Positions 7,181-15,249 of a stretch of DNA of 64,000 bases are shown piece by piece. The DNA is from Aquabacterium sp. (GTDB lineage: Bacteria; Pseudomonadota; Gammaproteobacteria; Burkholderiales; Burkholderiaceae_C), in contig NZ_JACPYU010000005.1 of NCBI RefSeq assembly GCF_016195855.1, positions 47,471-111,470 of the forward strand, read 5' to 3'. Within the stretch, counting starts at the first letter, position 1. Each line of letters starts with the position of its first letter. The notes under the pieces were generated by a model. That model did no database searches. It saw nothing but the letters and a program-made list of their open reading frames with translations, and was not told where the DNA came from. A program made the position numbers and the translations under genes.

Positions 7181-8388
7181 GCAAATACTCCAGTTGAGAC
7201 TTGGGAAGGGCTTGCCAGCGCTGCACCAGCAGCAGCGCGTTCGGCCATGAGGGGCGCGAGCTCAAGCGGCAGGCGCTCGATCACGGTCTGGATCTGTTGG
7301 GCGGTGGTGTGGGTCGACAGGCTCAGCCGCACGGCGCACAAGGCTTCTTCACGCGTGAGGCCCATGGCCATCAACACAGGCGAGGGCTCGTTGCCGCTGG
7401 CCGAACAGGCCGCACCGGACGAGGCCATCACGCCCATGCGGTCGAGCTTGTGGAGCACCACATCGGCGTGCACATGGCCGAAGCGCAGGTAGCAGGTATT
7501 GGGCAGGCGGGCGGCCTGCGCCCCGAAGATGACGGTGCCAGGCAGGGCGGCCAACAGGCCTTGTTCCAGCGTCAGGCGCAGGCGGGCTTGCGTGGCCGTG
7601 TGCGCCAGCCAGGCCTCGGGCGTCATGGTGAGCTTCTCGGCGGCGGCGCCCAGGCCCAGGATGCCGGGCAGGTTCTCGGTGCCGCCGCGTCGTGCGCGCT
7701 CCTGCGTGCCCATGAAGAGCGCGGGCCAGTTCAGGCCCTGGCGCACCAGCAGCGCCCCCACGCCTTTGGGTCCATGAAACTTGTGGGCAGACAGGGATAC
7801 CAGGTCTGCACCGGACTTGGCAAAGTCAAAGGGCAGCTTGCCGATCAGCTGGGTGGCATCCACGTGCAGCAGGGCGCCTTGTTCATGCGCGAGGCGGGCC
7901 AGCTCGCCAATGGGCATCAACACGCCCGTCTCGTTGTTGGCCGCCATCACCGATACCAGGGACACCTGGGGCGTGATGAGCTGGCGGGCTTGTTCGATGT
8001 CGAGCGTGCCGTCCGGCATGAGGCCGATCCAGTCGACCGCGACCTGCTGGCGTTGTTCCAGATGGCGGGCCAGCTTTTGCACGCCCGCATGCTCGCCTGC
8101 GCTCAAGACCAGGCGCTGGCGGCCATTGAAACCCACCGCACCGCGCAAGGCGATGTGGTTGGCCTCGGTGGCACCGCTGGTGAACACGACTTCGGCTGGC
8201 TTGCAGTTCAGGAAGCGGGCCACCTGTCCGCGTGCCATGGCCAATGCCTGCTTGGCTTCCTGGCCCATGGCGTGGGAAGACGAGGCATTGGCCCAGGTCT
8301 GGCTCAGTGCCAGTGCGATGGCCCCGACCACGCCGGTAGACGGTGCCGTGGTCGCGTTGTTGTCCAGGTAGATCCAGTCTGGGTTCAT
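7177..8388 (-). CDS. nifS: Cysteine desulfurase NifS
   Basis: A 403-residue class V PLP enzyme that removes sulfur from cysteine to feed Fe-S cluster assembly for nitrogenase. Visible landmarks are YLDNNATT at the N-terminus, the stacking His in AGEHAGV (H100), HVDATQ (176-180), the PLP Lys in SAHKFHG (K203) and the persulfide Cys in SSGAACSASG (C328). The length is normal for NifS. It is encoded 29 bases after the small unknown gene and overlaps nifT. nifU is not in the window; its neighbour IscA-like protein may serve as a carrier. Confidence 0.93.
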   Translation of the reverse strand: MNPDWIYLDNNATTAPSTGVVGAIALALSQTWANASSSHAMGQEAKQALAMARGQVARFLNCKPAEVVFTSGATEANHIALRGAVGFNGRQRLVLSAGEHAGVQKLARHLEQRQQVAVDWIGLMPDGTLDIEQARQLITPQVSLVSVMAANNETGVLMPIGELARLAHEQGALLHVDATQLIGKLPFDFAKSGADLVSLSAHKFHGPKGVGALLVRQGLNWPALFMGTQERARRGGTENLPGILGLGAAAEKLTMTPEAWLAHTATQARLRLTLEQGLLAALPGTVIFGAQAARLPNTCYLRFGHVHADVVLHKLDRMGVMASSGAACSASGNEPSPVLMAMGLTREEALCAVRLSLSTHTTAQQIQTVIERLPLELAPLMAERAAAGAALASPSQVSTGVFA

Positions 8389-8417
8389 GATTCACTCGTG
8401 ATGGACAGGGCTTGCAA

Positions 8418-8768
8418 TCAAGGCCAGAACACCCGCATGGGGTCCACGCAGATTTCGTCGAGCAGGGGCTGCAGGTGCCGGGACTCGTCATGCAACACCC
8501 AGCGGTCGTGCACGTGGTCCTTGAAGTACAGGGCCCAAGCGTCTTCCACTGGCTCCACCCAGGCAATGTCGATCACGCCGCCATTGGGATCGATGTTGCG
8601 CGAGCAGCAGGGGCTGGTGATGACCCAGCCACCCCACTCGGATCGCTCGATCTGGGGCTGCACATAGCGGTAGCGCACACGGTGACGCAGGGCACGCTCG
8701 ATGCGCACGCGGTCCATGTCGTGAATGCGGGCCGCTTGCCTGGCCTGGGGGATGGGCATGGTGTTCAC
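8418..8768 (-). CDS. Nif-linked protein of unknown function
   Basis: About 116 residues. GTG at 8768 is chosen because GGAGGG lies just upstream; a nearby ATG (8759) and a TTG (8783) are in frame. The N-terminus is rich in Arg. The core has YRYVQPQIERSEWGGWVI, a SPCCSRN Cys pair, a WALYFKDH motif and a C-terminal DPMRVFWP. The W-x-x-W/Y pattern is faintly like DUF3024, which I could not confirm. It lies between nifZ and nifS with gaps of 24 and 29 bases, so a nitrogenase-maturation role is the best inference. Confidence 0.6.
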   Translation of the reverse strand: MNTMPIPQARQAARIHDMDRVRIERALRHRVRYRYVQPQIERSEWGGWVITSPCCSRNIDPNGGVIDIAWVEPVEDAWALYFKDHVHDRWVLHDESRHLQPLLDEICVDPMRVFWP

Positions 8769-8792
8769 GGCTGGGCCCTCCAACGTTGTGGC

Positions 8793-9128
8793 TCAGGCAG
8801 TGGCCGTGTCCGGGCTGCTGTCGCTCAGCAAGCTCAGCTGACCACTTGTTTGCCCCCGTGCATCGGCGAGCATCTGGTCCAGCTCCATGCACAGCAGGAT
8901 CTCTTCTTCCAGGCAACCGATGACCAGGCCTCCTTCGAACTCGACCATGTAGACGGGCTGGTTGAGTTCATCGTGGCGGCCCACCTGCACGATTTCGCCT
9001 TCGCTGCCGGTCTCCACCAGCACCTCATCGGGCGCGCGATCGGGGTAGGTGCCGTCATTGACCAGGTCAACCAGGGCCACGACTTGCTGGCCCCACTGGT
9101 ATTGGGGTTCACGGGGTTCGATCATCAT
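8793..9128 (-). CDS. nifZ: NifZ-family protein, copy 1
   Basis: A 111-residue protein of the NifZ family, which helps assemble the second P-cluster of the MoFe protein in Azotobacter. The compact beta domain shows the signature order: QYQWGQQVVALVDLVNDGTYPD, a VETGSEGEIVQVG turn, and VYMVEFEGGLVIGCLEEEI. The C-terminal tail is low-complexity and Ser/Asp-rich. ATG 9128 is preceded by AAGGA. It is followed directly by the unknown gene and preceded by a second nifZ-like gene, 12 bases away. Confidence 0.85.
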   Translation of the reverse strand: MMIEPREPQYQWGQQVVALVDLVNDGTYPDRAPDEVLVETGSEGEIVQVGRHDELNQPVYMVEFEGGLVIGCLEEEILLCMELDQMLADARGQTSGQLSLLSDSSPDTATA

Positions 9129-9140
9129 GGTGGGTCCTTA

Positions 9141-9473
9141 TCAAAGTTCTTTGAGCGCGCCGGCGCGTTCGCCCAGCTGTGCCAGGACGTCGTCGGGCAG
9201 GTTGTCCAGGGTCATCAGCTCCTTGGCCCGCATGCCCACGCGGTAGCCGTATTCGGTGAACTCGACCGCGTAGATGTAGAACTGCTGCAAGAAGGTGCCG
9301 ATCGACACCACGTAGCCGATGTCGCCCTTCTTGACCAAGACATCGCCGATGTCCTTGCCGTTGAAGGTGCCGTCGTTGCGGATGGTGGTGCGGCTGACCA
9401 CGCGTTCGCCAAACACGAAGCGCGGTGGCTCGGCCACCTCGATCACATCGTCATCTCGGTTGATGTCAGCCAT
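9141..9473 (-). CDS. NifZ-family protein, copy 2
   Basis: A 110-residue protein with the same NifZ-type order as its downstream neighbour: RFVFGERVVSRTTIRNDGTF, KKGDIGYVVSIGTFL and YIYAVEFTEYGYRVGMRAKEL. It differs in sequence enough to be an old duplicate rather than a recent copy. The start ATG at 9473 overlaps the end of the LRV-protein gene by eight bases. Whether it is a true NifZ or a NifZ-like partner with another client cannot be decided by eye. Confidence 0.78.
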   Translation of the reverse strand: MADINRDDDVIEVAEPPRFVFGERVVSRTTIRNDGTFNGKDIGDVLVKKGDIGYVVSIGTFLQQFYIYAVEFTEYGYRVGMRAKELMTLDNLPDDVLAQLGERAGALKEL

Positions 9474-10245
9474 GAGGGATTCCGGTGTCGTTGAGGCGTT
9501 GCAGCACGGCGGCGCGGACTTCGCTGTCCTCGTCGTGGCGCATGCGCTGGAGCAGGTCGGGCAGGGCACGCTGGACGGTTTCCCAACGCACGATGAGGTC
9601 GTCGTCAAAGGCCAGCCGCTCAAGCAGGCCGACGGGCAGGCGTTGTGCGACGATGCGGCGCACCTCCGGCGCGGGGTCGTCGATCAGGCGCATCAGGGCG
9701 GGCATCTCGATGCGCTGGGCCACTTCCTGGCGCACCACGGATTCGGGGTCGCTGGCCAGCACGGCCAGCAGCGCGGTGGGCAAGCGGCGCGCCACCCATT
9801 GGCGCACGCCATAGTCCTCGTCGTGAACCATGGCGGGCAGCTTGTCCGTGTCCAGGCGCTGGGCCACACGGATGCGCACTTCGCGGTGCGGGTCCTGGAT
9901 CAGCTTTTGCAGCGCACGTTGCGGCAGGCGCAGGGCCAGTTGCAGGCGCACGGTTTCATCGGGGTCCGCCAGCATGCCGGGCAGGTGGAAAACATCGGCA
10001 TAACGGGCCGAGATGGCACGCACCTCGAAGTAGGGGTGGTGCAACTGCTCTTTGGCCAGCTCGGGGTGCCAGCGGAAGAAACGGTCGATGCGGCGCGCGT
10101 AGCCGTCCTGCATGCAGGCGTGGCCGATCTCGCAGCCGCCCTGGGCCTTCAGCGCCTGATACGGGCAGGTGCTGCAATCGATGGGCTGGCCATGCCAGTC
10201 CATGGCGACGATGTCGCCGGCAGGGGCGCGTGTGGCGGCCATCAT
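9466..10245 (-). CDS. LRV iron-sulfur protein, nif-linked
   Basis: A 259-residue protein with two parts. The N-terminal part has four Cys at C24, C27, C38 and C44 (CSTC...GGCEIGHAC), matching the 4Fe-4S domain of the leucine-rich-variant (LRV) protein known from the Azotobacter vinelandii nif region. The rest is about seven repeats of roughly 24 residues of the type VRxxVAxRLPxxLLxxLxxDPxxx, which build an alpha/3-10 superhelix. The role in nitrogen fixation is unknown. ATG 10245 is preceded by GGGGGAGC and overlaps the upstream TPR gene by four bases. Confidence 0.9.
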   Translation of the reverse strand: MMAATRAPAGDIVAMDWHGQPIDCSTCPYQALKAQGGCEIGHACMQDGYARRIDRFFRWHPELAKEQLHHPYFEVRAISARYADVFHLPGMLADPDETVRLQLALRLPQRALQKLIQDPHREVRIRVAQRLDTDKLPAMVHDEDYGVRQWVARRLPTALLAVLASDPESVVRQEVAQRIEMPALMRLIDDPAPEVRRIVAQRLPVGLLERLAFDDDLIVRWETVQRALPDLLQRMRHDEDSEVRAAVLQRLNDTGIPHG

Positions 10246-10889
10246 GCGCTCCCCCAGCCGCGGTGGGGCAGGCGGCCTTGCGAGCGGGCGCGGGCGTCGT
10301 AGTCCTCTTCGGCGTCATCACCAGGATCGTCGCCGTATTCAGATTGACCACGTTCGGCGCGGGCCAGCACCACGGCGAGCACGGCACCTCCCACGCGGTC
10401 TTGCGGATCGAGCTGGCGCAACTCTCCCAGTGCGGCACGGCCGACCTCGATGTCACCCAGGCGCAGGTTCAGGTAGGCAAAGCCTTTGAGCGTGAACAGG
10501 TAAAAGCGCACAGCGGCATCAAAGCGGGCCTGCTCGTCCGAGATGGGCGGCAGGTCCGCGGCGACCGGGTCCGGATGGCCTGCGGGCAGCAAGGCCGCAC
10601 GGGCAATGCCCAGTGACTCGCGCGCCACCTCACGGGCCTCGCGCAGGCGGTGCCCGTAGAAGTGGAAGCGGTACAGCGCGATCAGGGTGGCCGGGTGCGT
10701 GGGGGCCAGCGCCCGGGCCTTGAGCAGCAGGGGCTCGGCCTGGGCGCGGTCCTGCCTGACCAGGCCGGCTGCGGCGATCAGGGCTTCAACCTCGGTGGGC
10801 AGGCCTCGGCCCAGCACCGCGCTGTCGAAGCCCTGCTCGTCCATGAGCGTGACGCCGGGGCCAGTGTCGGGGGCGGCGGTCGCGTTCAT
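10242..10889 (-). CDS. TPR-like protein, nif-linked
   Basis: A 215-residue soluble, mainly helical protein. The region from about residue 30 to 180 contains helix pairs of tetratricopeptide character (AEPLLLKARALAPTHPATLIALYRF and later GDIEVGRAALGELRQLDPQDR), followed by an acidic, disordered tail (DDPGDDAEEDYD) and a basic end. Such proteins usually act as scaffolds. It lies between the IscA-like and LRV-protein genes, overlapping the latter by four bases, so the LRV protein is the likeliest partner. Confidence 0.75.
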   Translation of the reverse strand: MNATAAPDTGPGVTLMDEQGFDSAVLGRGLPTEVEALIAAAGLVRQDRAQAEPLLLKARALAPTHPATLIALYRFHFYGHRLREAREVARESLGIARAALLPAGHPDPVAADLPPISDEQARFDAAVRFYLFTLKGFAYLNLRLGDIEVGRAALGELRQLDPQDRVGGAVLAVVLARAERGQSEYGDDPGDDAEEDYDARARSQGRLPHRGWGSA

Positions 10890-10908
10890 GTGGGCCTGCC
10901 GGTCTGGA

Positions 10909-11331
10909 TCAAGCCAGTGGCCGTGTGGCCGGGCTCAGCTTGATCGAGCCAATGTCGATCTTGGACACCGAGGGCGGCGCCGAGCTGGCCGCGTCACCGC
11001 TGCTGCTGCACGCGCAAGGTGCCGCACCCGGGTTGACGAAGGTCAGGCCCGACTTGGTCGGGGTGTCGGCGAAGTCCACGATCACGCCATCCAGCAAGGT
11101 GCAGGTGTCTGCAGGCATGAAGACCTGGATCCCGTTCACTTCGGCGATGGTGTCCCCCGCAGCGGGCTGGGCCTCCACCGTGAACTCCGAGTTGTAGCCG
11201 GAGCATCCACCAGGCGTCACGGTGAGGCGAAAGCCTGCCGTTTCTGGCAGACCTGAAAACTTCACCATGCGCCGAATGAATTTTTCGGCAGCGGGAGACA
11301 CGGTCCAATTCACCGATGTGATGGGTAGCAT
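10909..11331 (-). CDS. IscA/HesB-type Fe-S carrier, nif-specific
   Basis: A 140-residue A-type carrier protein. Three conserved Cys are in GGCSGY and, about 65 residues later, CAC, the CX63-65CXC pattern that binds a [2Fe-2S] cluster or iron. The tail after CAC (about 30 residues) is longer than usual and low-complexity. ATG 11331 is chosen because GGAAGGA precedes it. It follows fdxN by 14 bases, as in other nifB-fdxN-iscA arrangements, and likely hands clusters from NifS-based assembly to NifB or nitrogenase. Confidence 0.88.
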   Translation of the reverse strand: MLPITSVNWTVSPAAEKFIRRMVKFSGLPETAGFRLTVTPGGCSGYNSEFTVEAQPAAGDTIAEVNGIQVFMPADTCTLLDGVIVDFADTPTKSGLTFVNPGAAPCACSSSGDAASSAPPSVSKIDIGSIKLSPATRPLA

Positions 11332-11345
11332 GATCGTGTCCTTCC

Positions 11346-11540
11346 TCAGACCTTGACGATGCAACCGTCAACCGGGCACACGGCCAGGCATTGGGGCGAA
11401 TCGAACTGGCCTTCGCACTCCGTGCACTTGGCCGGGTCGATGATGAAGGTGCCGCCCTTTTCACGGATGGCAACGTTGGGGCACTCGGGTTCACAAGCGG
11501 AGCAGCCGGTGCAGGTGGAGGCGATGATCTTCAGGGACAT
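11346..11540 (-). CDS. fdxN: Ferredoxin FdxN, two [4Fe-4S] clusters
   Basis: A 64-residue bacterial-type ferredoxin. The first motif is [12 protein letters not shown] (CX2CX2CX3CP); the second is [18 protein letters not shown] (CX2CX8CX3CP), where the eight-residue insertion is the feature of the FdxN/chromatium-like class. Such ferredoxins, encoded next to nifB, donate electrons for NifB radical-SAM chemistry or to nitrogenase reductase. GAAGGAG lies seven bases before ATG 11540. The gene follows nifB by 59 bases. Confidence 0.93.
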   Translation of the reverse strand: MSLKIIASTCTGCSACEPECPNVAIREKGGTFIIDPAKCTECEGQFDSPQCLAVCPVDGCIVKV

Positions 11541-11599
11541 GGTGGTTCTCCTTCAAGGGCTGTAGGGCAGGGGGCGACGCCGTGAGGCGTCTGGGGGAT

Positions 11600-13186
11600 T
11601 CAAGCGGCTTCAGCGGTGTAGGCACCCTGGCGGATCGAGGCATCGCCGCGAGGCTGATGGGTGATCTCGCCGCGGGCGATGCGGCCGGTGTAGTCGGCAA
11701 ACCAGCTCAGTGCGGCCTTCTCGATGAACTCGTGGGCAAAGGCGTCTACTGGTTCGATGCCGGCGGCCTTGAGCTCGTCACGCGGGCAGGCACCGATCTT
11801 GGCCACCAGCACGGCGTGGCAGTCGTTGATGGCCTTGACGATGGAGGGCAGTTGCTCGTCTTCGCCATAACCGCCCTGGCAGTACAGGTCCACACGGCGG
11901 TGGCCGACGAACAGGGCTTCGGCAGCCGAGACCTCGAAGATCTGGAACTCGGTGGCGTGCCCGAAGTGCAGGTTGACGCGACCGTGGCCTTCGGTGGCCA
12001 CCGCCACGAGCACCTTCATGTCGGGGGCCACTTCACCCATCTGGGCCTTGGCGCTTTCCAGGGCTTCGATCTTGGCGGCGTGCTGCGACTGGCGCTCTTC
12101 TTCGACCTTGTCCTGGTAGCTCTTGCGCTTGTCCAGGTCGTAGACGATTTCCATCTCTTCGATCTTGTCGAGCGTGAACTCTTCAGAGCGGTCTTCACCC
12201 AGCAGGCCCACCGCGTCCGCGCGGCATTGCCTGCAATGGCGCATCAGATTCGCGCCGCCCATGCAGGCGTCCTGCACGGCCTTGAGCTCCTGCGCGGTCG
12301 GGCCACGCTGGCCGGTCAGGCCGAACACGGTGCCGTGCTCGGCTTCCGAGATCAGCGGCATGATGTTGTGCAGGAAGGCCCCGCGCTTCTTGACTTCGCG
12401 GTTCACCTCGATCAGGTGCTCGTCGTTGATGCCGGGGATCAGCACCGAGTTGATCTTGGTGAGCACGCCGCGTGCGGTCAGCATTTCCAGGCCAAGCATC
12501 TGGCGCTCGTGCAGGATCCGGGCGGCTTCGTAGCCCGTCACGCGCTTGTGGTCCCAGAAGATCCAGGGGTAGATCTTCTCGCCCACGGCCGGGTCCACCA
12601 TGTTGATGGTGATGGTGACGTGGTCGATGTTGTACTTGCAGATCTCGTCGACCAGGTCGGGCAGGGCCAGGCCATTGGTGGAGATGCACAGCTTGATGTC
12701 CGGGGCCGATTCCTGCAGCATGCGGAAGGTGTCGAAGGTCTTCTTGGGGTTGGCCAGGGAGTCGCCAGGGCCTGCCACGCCCAACACCGTCATCTGCGGG
12801 ATCTCGCTGGCCACGGCCAGCACCTTCTTGACGGCCTGCTCGGGCGTGAGCTTTTGCGAGACCACACCGGGGCGCGACTCGTTGGAGCAGTCGTACTTGC
12901 GGTTGCAGTAGTTGCACTGGATGTTGCAGGCCGGGGCCACGGCCACGTGCATGCGGGCATAGTGGTGGTGGGCCTCTTCGGAGTAGCAGGGATGGTTCTT
13001 GACCTTGTCCCAGATCTCTTGTGGCATGTCATCGGGCCCGCCCGACGAGCCGCAACTGGCCTTGCCTTCGCCGCCGGTGGTGCCGCAGCCTCCTCCGGAT
13101 GAAACTGGTTCGACTGGTGCGCCCAGGGGGCGGATTTGACCGATGCCGATGAAGGCCGTTGAGGCCAGTGATGACGATGCGTCCAT
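11600..13186 (-). CDS. nifB: NifB, radical-SAM FeMo-cofactor precursor (NifB-co) synthase
   Basis: A 528-residue protein that fuses two [4Fe-4S] units with an inserted SAM-derived carbon to give NifB-co. The SAM-cluster ligands are C87, C91 and C94 ([10 protein letters not shown]), followed by Cys residues for auxiliary clusters, including RHCRQCRAD. An extra Gly/Cys-rich N-terminus ([16 protein letters not shown]) precedes the barrel. A NifX-like domain follows from about residue 385 ([19 protein letters not shown]), as in most proteobacterial NifB. It is the first gene of the long operon; a sigma-54 promoter and a NifA site lie upstream. Confidence 0.97.
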   Translation of the reverse strand: MDASSSLASTAFIGIGQIRPLGAPVEPVSSGGGCGTTGGEGKASCGSSGGPDDMPQEIWDKVKNHPCYSEEAHHHYARMHVAVAPACNIQCNYCNRKYDCSNESRPGVVSQKLTPEQAVKKVLAVASEIPQMTVLGVAGPGDSLANPKKTFDTFRMLQESAPDIKLCISTNGLALPDLVDEICKYNIDHVTITINMVDPAVGEKIYPWIFWDHKRVTGYEAARILHERQMLGLEMLTARGVLTKINSVLIPGINDEHLIEVNREVKKRGAFLHNIMPLISEAEHGTVFGLTGQRGPTAQELKAVQDACMGGANLMRHCRQCRADAVGLLGEDRSEEFTLDKIEEMEIVYDLDKRKSYQDKVEEERQSQHAAKIEALESAKAQMGEVAPDMKVLVAVATEGHGRVNLHFGHATEFQIFEVSAAEALFVGHRRVDLYCQGGYGEDEQLPSIVKAINDCHAVLVAKIGACPRDELKAAGIEPVDAFAHEFIEKAALSWFADYTGRIARGEITHQPRGDASIRQGAYTAEAA

Positions 13187-13232
13187 TTGGTTTCCCCGTC
13201 AATGGGCCGAGGGCCCGGAATGAAGGGCCTTT

Positions 13233-13248
13233 TGCCATTTCCGTGCCA
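13233..13248 (-). promoter_or_regulatory. Sigma-54 promoter of nifB operon
   Basis: Read on the minus strand, the sequence is TGGCACGGAAATGGCA. The -24 box TGGCACG is perfect; the -12 box is TGGCA in place of TTGCA, keeping the essential GC. Spacing is correct. Transcription would begin near 13221, about 35 bases before the nifB ATG. Confidence 0.85.
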
Positions 13249-13343
13249 CCTTTCTCAGCACGGAAAATCAAGCACTTAGCGGGCTTTTGACGTCAATGGA
13301 TGGGATGCGTGAATGCTTTGGTACATGCCTTGTCGCAAGGCGC

Positions 13344-13359
13344 TGTCATGCTTCTGACA
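13344..13359. promoter_or_regulatory. NifA upstream activator site
   Basis: TGTCATGCTTCTGACA matches the TGT-N10-ACA consensus exactly and is the only perfect match I found between nifB and nifQ. Its centre is about 130 bases from the predicted nifB start point and about 77 bases from that of nifQ, so one site could serve both promoters. Confidence 0.85.
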
Positions 13360-13401
13360 AAGCTGACATGGCTGGCATGACGCTTTGTTGTGCATCGGGC
13401 T

Positions 13402-13417
13402 CGGCACGTGTCTTGCA
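13402..13417 (+). promoter_or_regulatory. Sigma-54 promoter of nifQ
   Basis: CGGCACGTGTCTTGCA matches TGGCACG-N4-TTGCA except for the first base. GG and GC are correctly spaced. The start point would be near 13428, about 36 bases before the nifQ ATG. Confidence 0.8.
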
Positions 13418-13463
13418 CGTTCTTCAGGTGTCTTACAGCCGCACGCACGGCCGGGAGTTGCAC

Positions 13464-13901
13464 ATGGGCGCGATCAGCATTCCACTCAGTCAGTTAGAAC
13501 CCCGCTTGACGCTGCCCGCACAGGCGCGGGAGCCGCTTTCACAGCCGGTCTTGAGCTGGCAAGCCGATGCAGGCGGCCAGCACGACGATGAAATCGAAGA
13601 CCTGGTGGCGCTGCTGATGGAGCACGCCACGTACCCGGGTGTGTTGTCGCGCCATCTGGCGCGGGCCCTGGCCGAGGCGAGCATGGGCTCCAATCACCTG
13701 TGGGAAGACCTGGGCCTGGTCAACCGCGTGCAGCTCAATGAGCTGATGCAGGAGCACTTCACTTCCCTGAGGGTGCTAAACGTGAACAACATGCGCTGGA
13801 AAAAGTTCTTCTACCGCATGCTATGCGAGCGCGCGGACATCCTGATCTGCAAGTCACCACACTGTGAGCAGTGCGAGGACCAGCCACAGTGTTTTGAGTG
13901 A
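13464..13901 (+). CDS. nifQ: NifQ, molybdenum donor for FeMo-cofactor
   Basis: A 145-residue protein. The C-terminus has the NifQ signature ICKSPHCEQCEDQPQC (CX4CX2CX5C), which binds a Mo-Fe-S cluster for delivery of molybdenum to NifEN. The preceding NHLWEDLGL and MRWKKFFYRMLCE segments are also typical. It is rather short for NifQ because the N-terminus before DDEIEDL is only about 35 residues. ATG 13464 is preceded by GGGAG. It is divergent from nifB and transcribed from its own sigma-54 promoter. Confidence 0.93.
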   Translation: MGAISIPLSQLEPRLTLPAQAREPLSQPVLSWQADAGGQHDDEIEDLVALLMEHATYPGVLSRHLARALAEASMGSNHLWEDLGLVNRVQLNELMQEHFTSLRVLNVNNMRWKKFFYRMLCERADILICKSPHCEQCEDQPQCFE

Positions 13902-13936
13902 GTCCTTGAATGAACTACTGGGTGATGATTGGGTGA

Positions 13937-14176
13937 TCAATTGGGTTTGCGCAAGGCCGCGTCCAGCTGGTCTACGACCTCGGCCCAGTCGGCATCCTCA
14001 AGCAGTTCTTCCCTCAGGAGGGCAGCCTGTGAAGGCGACCAAAAGGGGGCATCGGCCAGCGTCACAGTGGGCGCCAGCCGCGCGTGCGTGTTCAGAAAGC
14101 GCGCGATGCCGAGCTCGTCGTTGGGCAGGCCCAGTTGGGCAAACAGCTCTGAAAGTCGGTGAAACGAAGGGGTCAT
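13937..14176 (-). CDS. DUF2789 family protein
   Basis: A 79-residue cytoplasmic protein. It matches the DUF2789 pattern: LSELFAQLGL at the start, a FLNTHARL element, FWSPSQAALLREEL and the ending DADWAEVVDQLDAALR. The function of the family is unknown. It lies convergent to nifQ with 35 bases between the stops, so it is probably a separate unit and not a nif gene. Confidence 0.85.
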   Translation of the reverse strand: MTPSFHRLSELFAQLGLPNDELGIARFLNTHARLAPTVTLADAPFWSPSQAALLREELLEDADWAEVVDQLDAALRKPN

Positions 14177-14370
14177 GGCAACACCTCTTTTCTCTCGTGG
14201 ATGGGCGAGCGGCGGGCCGCATGGGCCCAGATCCCCATCATCATTGAAACGGGCGGGCTTGTCAGCCTTTGTGGGGCTTCACCCTCCTGACGTCGAAGCA
14301 GGGCGCACGGCAAGGCGGGCCAGGCGCATTGAATGCACAATGACCTGCTTCGACACAGGAGAGTCTCAAC

Positions 14371-15249
14371 ATGGATGCACGCCTGACCTTGAGCGGCCAC
14401 GTCAGCGACCTGGGTGGCGGTTTTGTGGTGCGACGCCTTTTGCCTGCTGCGCGGCGTCAGGCGGTGGGCCCCTTCATCTTCTTTGATCATTTTGGGCCGC
14501 TGGTTCAGCAGCCTGACGCGCAAACAGACGTTCGGCCGCACCCGCACATCGGCCTGGCCACCGTGACCTACCTGTTCGAGGGCGCCATGATGCACCGCGA
14601 CAGCCTGGGCTCGGTGCAGCGCATCGAACCCGGCGCCATCAACTGGATGACGGCGGGCAGCGGCATCGTGCATTCCGAGCGCACACCCGATGATCTGCGC
14701 CACGTGACGCGTGCCATGCATGGCCTGCAGCTGTGGGTGGCCCTGCCTCAGGCGCTGGAGGAGGTCTCACCCAGCTTCGCGCATACACCGGCCGACGCGA
14801 TTCCCGAGGTCACGCTGGCTGGCTGCCGCATTCGCTTGCTGGTGGGCCAGGGCTGGCAGGTGAGCTCGCCGGTCAAGGCCGCATCCCCCACCTTGTACCT
14901 GGACGTGCAACTGGAGGCCGGTTGCAGCCTGGATCTGCCGGCACTGGCCCCGGAGATGGCGGTCTATACCGTGGCACAGCCCCTGACGCTGGACGGCGAG
15001 GCTCTGCCGGCGCAAACCATGGCGATGCTGACAGGTGCCACCCGCATCACCAATGACAGCGATGCCCCGGCGCGCTTTGTGGTGATTGGCGGTGAGCCGC
15101 TCGACGGCCCGCGCTTCATCTGGTGGAACTTCGTGTCCAGCGACAAGGCGCGCATCACCCGGGCCGCGCAAGACTGGGCCGACGGGCGCTTTGCCAATGT
15201 GCCGGGCGAAACCGAGCGCATCGAGTTGCCGGCTAAGCGGCCTTGGTGA
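14371..15249 (+). CDS. Pirin-family protein
   Basis: A 292-residue bicupin. Metal ligands of pirins are seen as RPHPHIGL (two His near residues 57-59) and GIVHSER (His and Glu near 102-104). Bacterial pirins act as quercetin dioxygenases or as redox sensors or regulators; which applies here is not clear. CAGGAG lies 8-10 bases before ATG 14371. Its end overlaps the convergent TPR-glycosyltransferase gene by 17 bases. Confidence 0.9.
   Translation: MDARLTLSGHVSDLGGGFVVRRLLPAARRQAVGPFIFFDHFGPLVQQPDAQTDVRPHPHIGLATVTYLFEGAMMHRDSLGSVQRIEPGAINWMTAGSGIVHSERTPDDLRHVTRAMHGLQLWVALPQALEEVSPSFAHTPADAIPEVTLAGCRIRLLVGQGWQVSSPVKAASPTLYLDVQLEAGCSLDLPALAPEMAVYTVAQPLTLDGEALPAQTMAMLTGATRITNDSDAPARFVVIGGEPLDGPRFIWWNFVSSDKARITRAAQDWADGRFANVPGETERIELPAKRPW

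Noticed and set aside
11582..13102. A 506-codon open frame antisense to nifB
   Set aside because: nifB is certain on the other strand. The frame is a codon-bias shadow.
14032..14040. A fourth copy of AAGGCGACC
   Set aside because: It lies inside the DUF2789 coding region and has no AAAT box at the N17 spacing, so it is a chance match.
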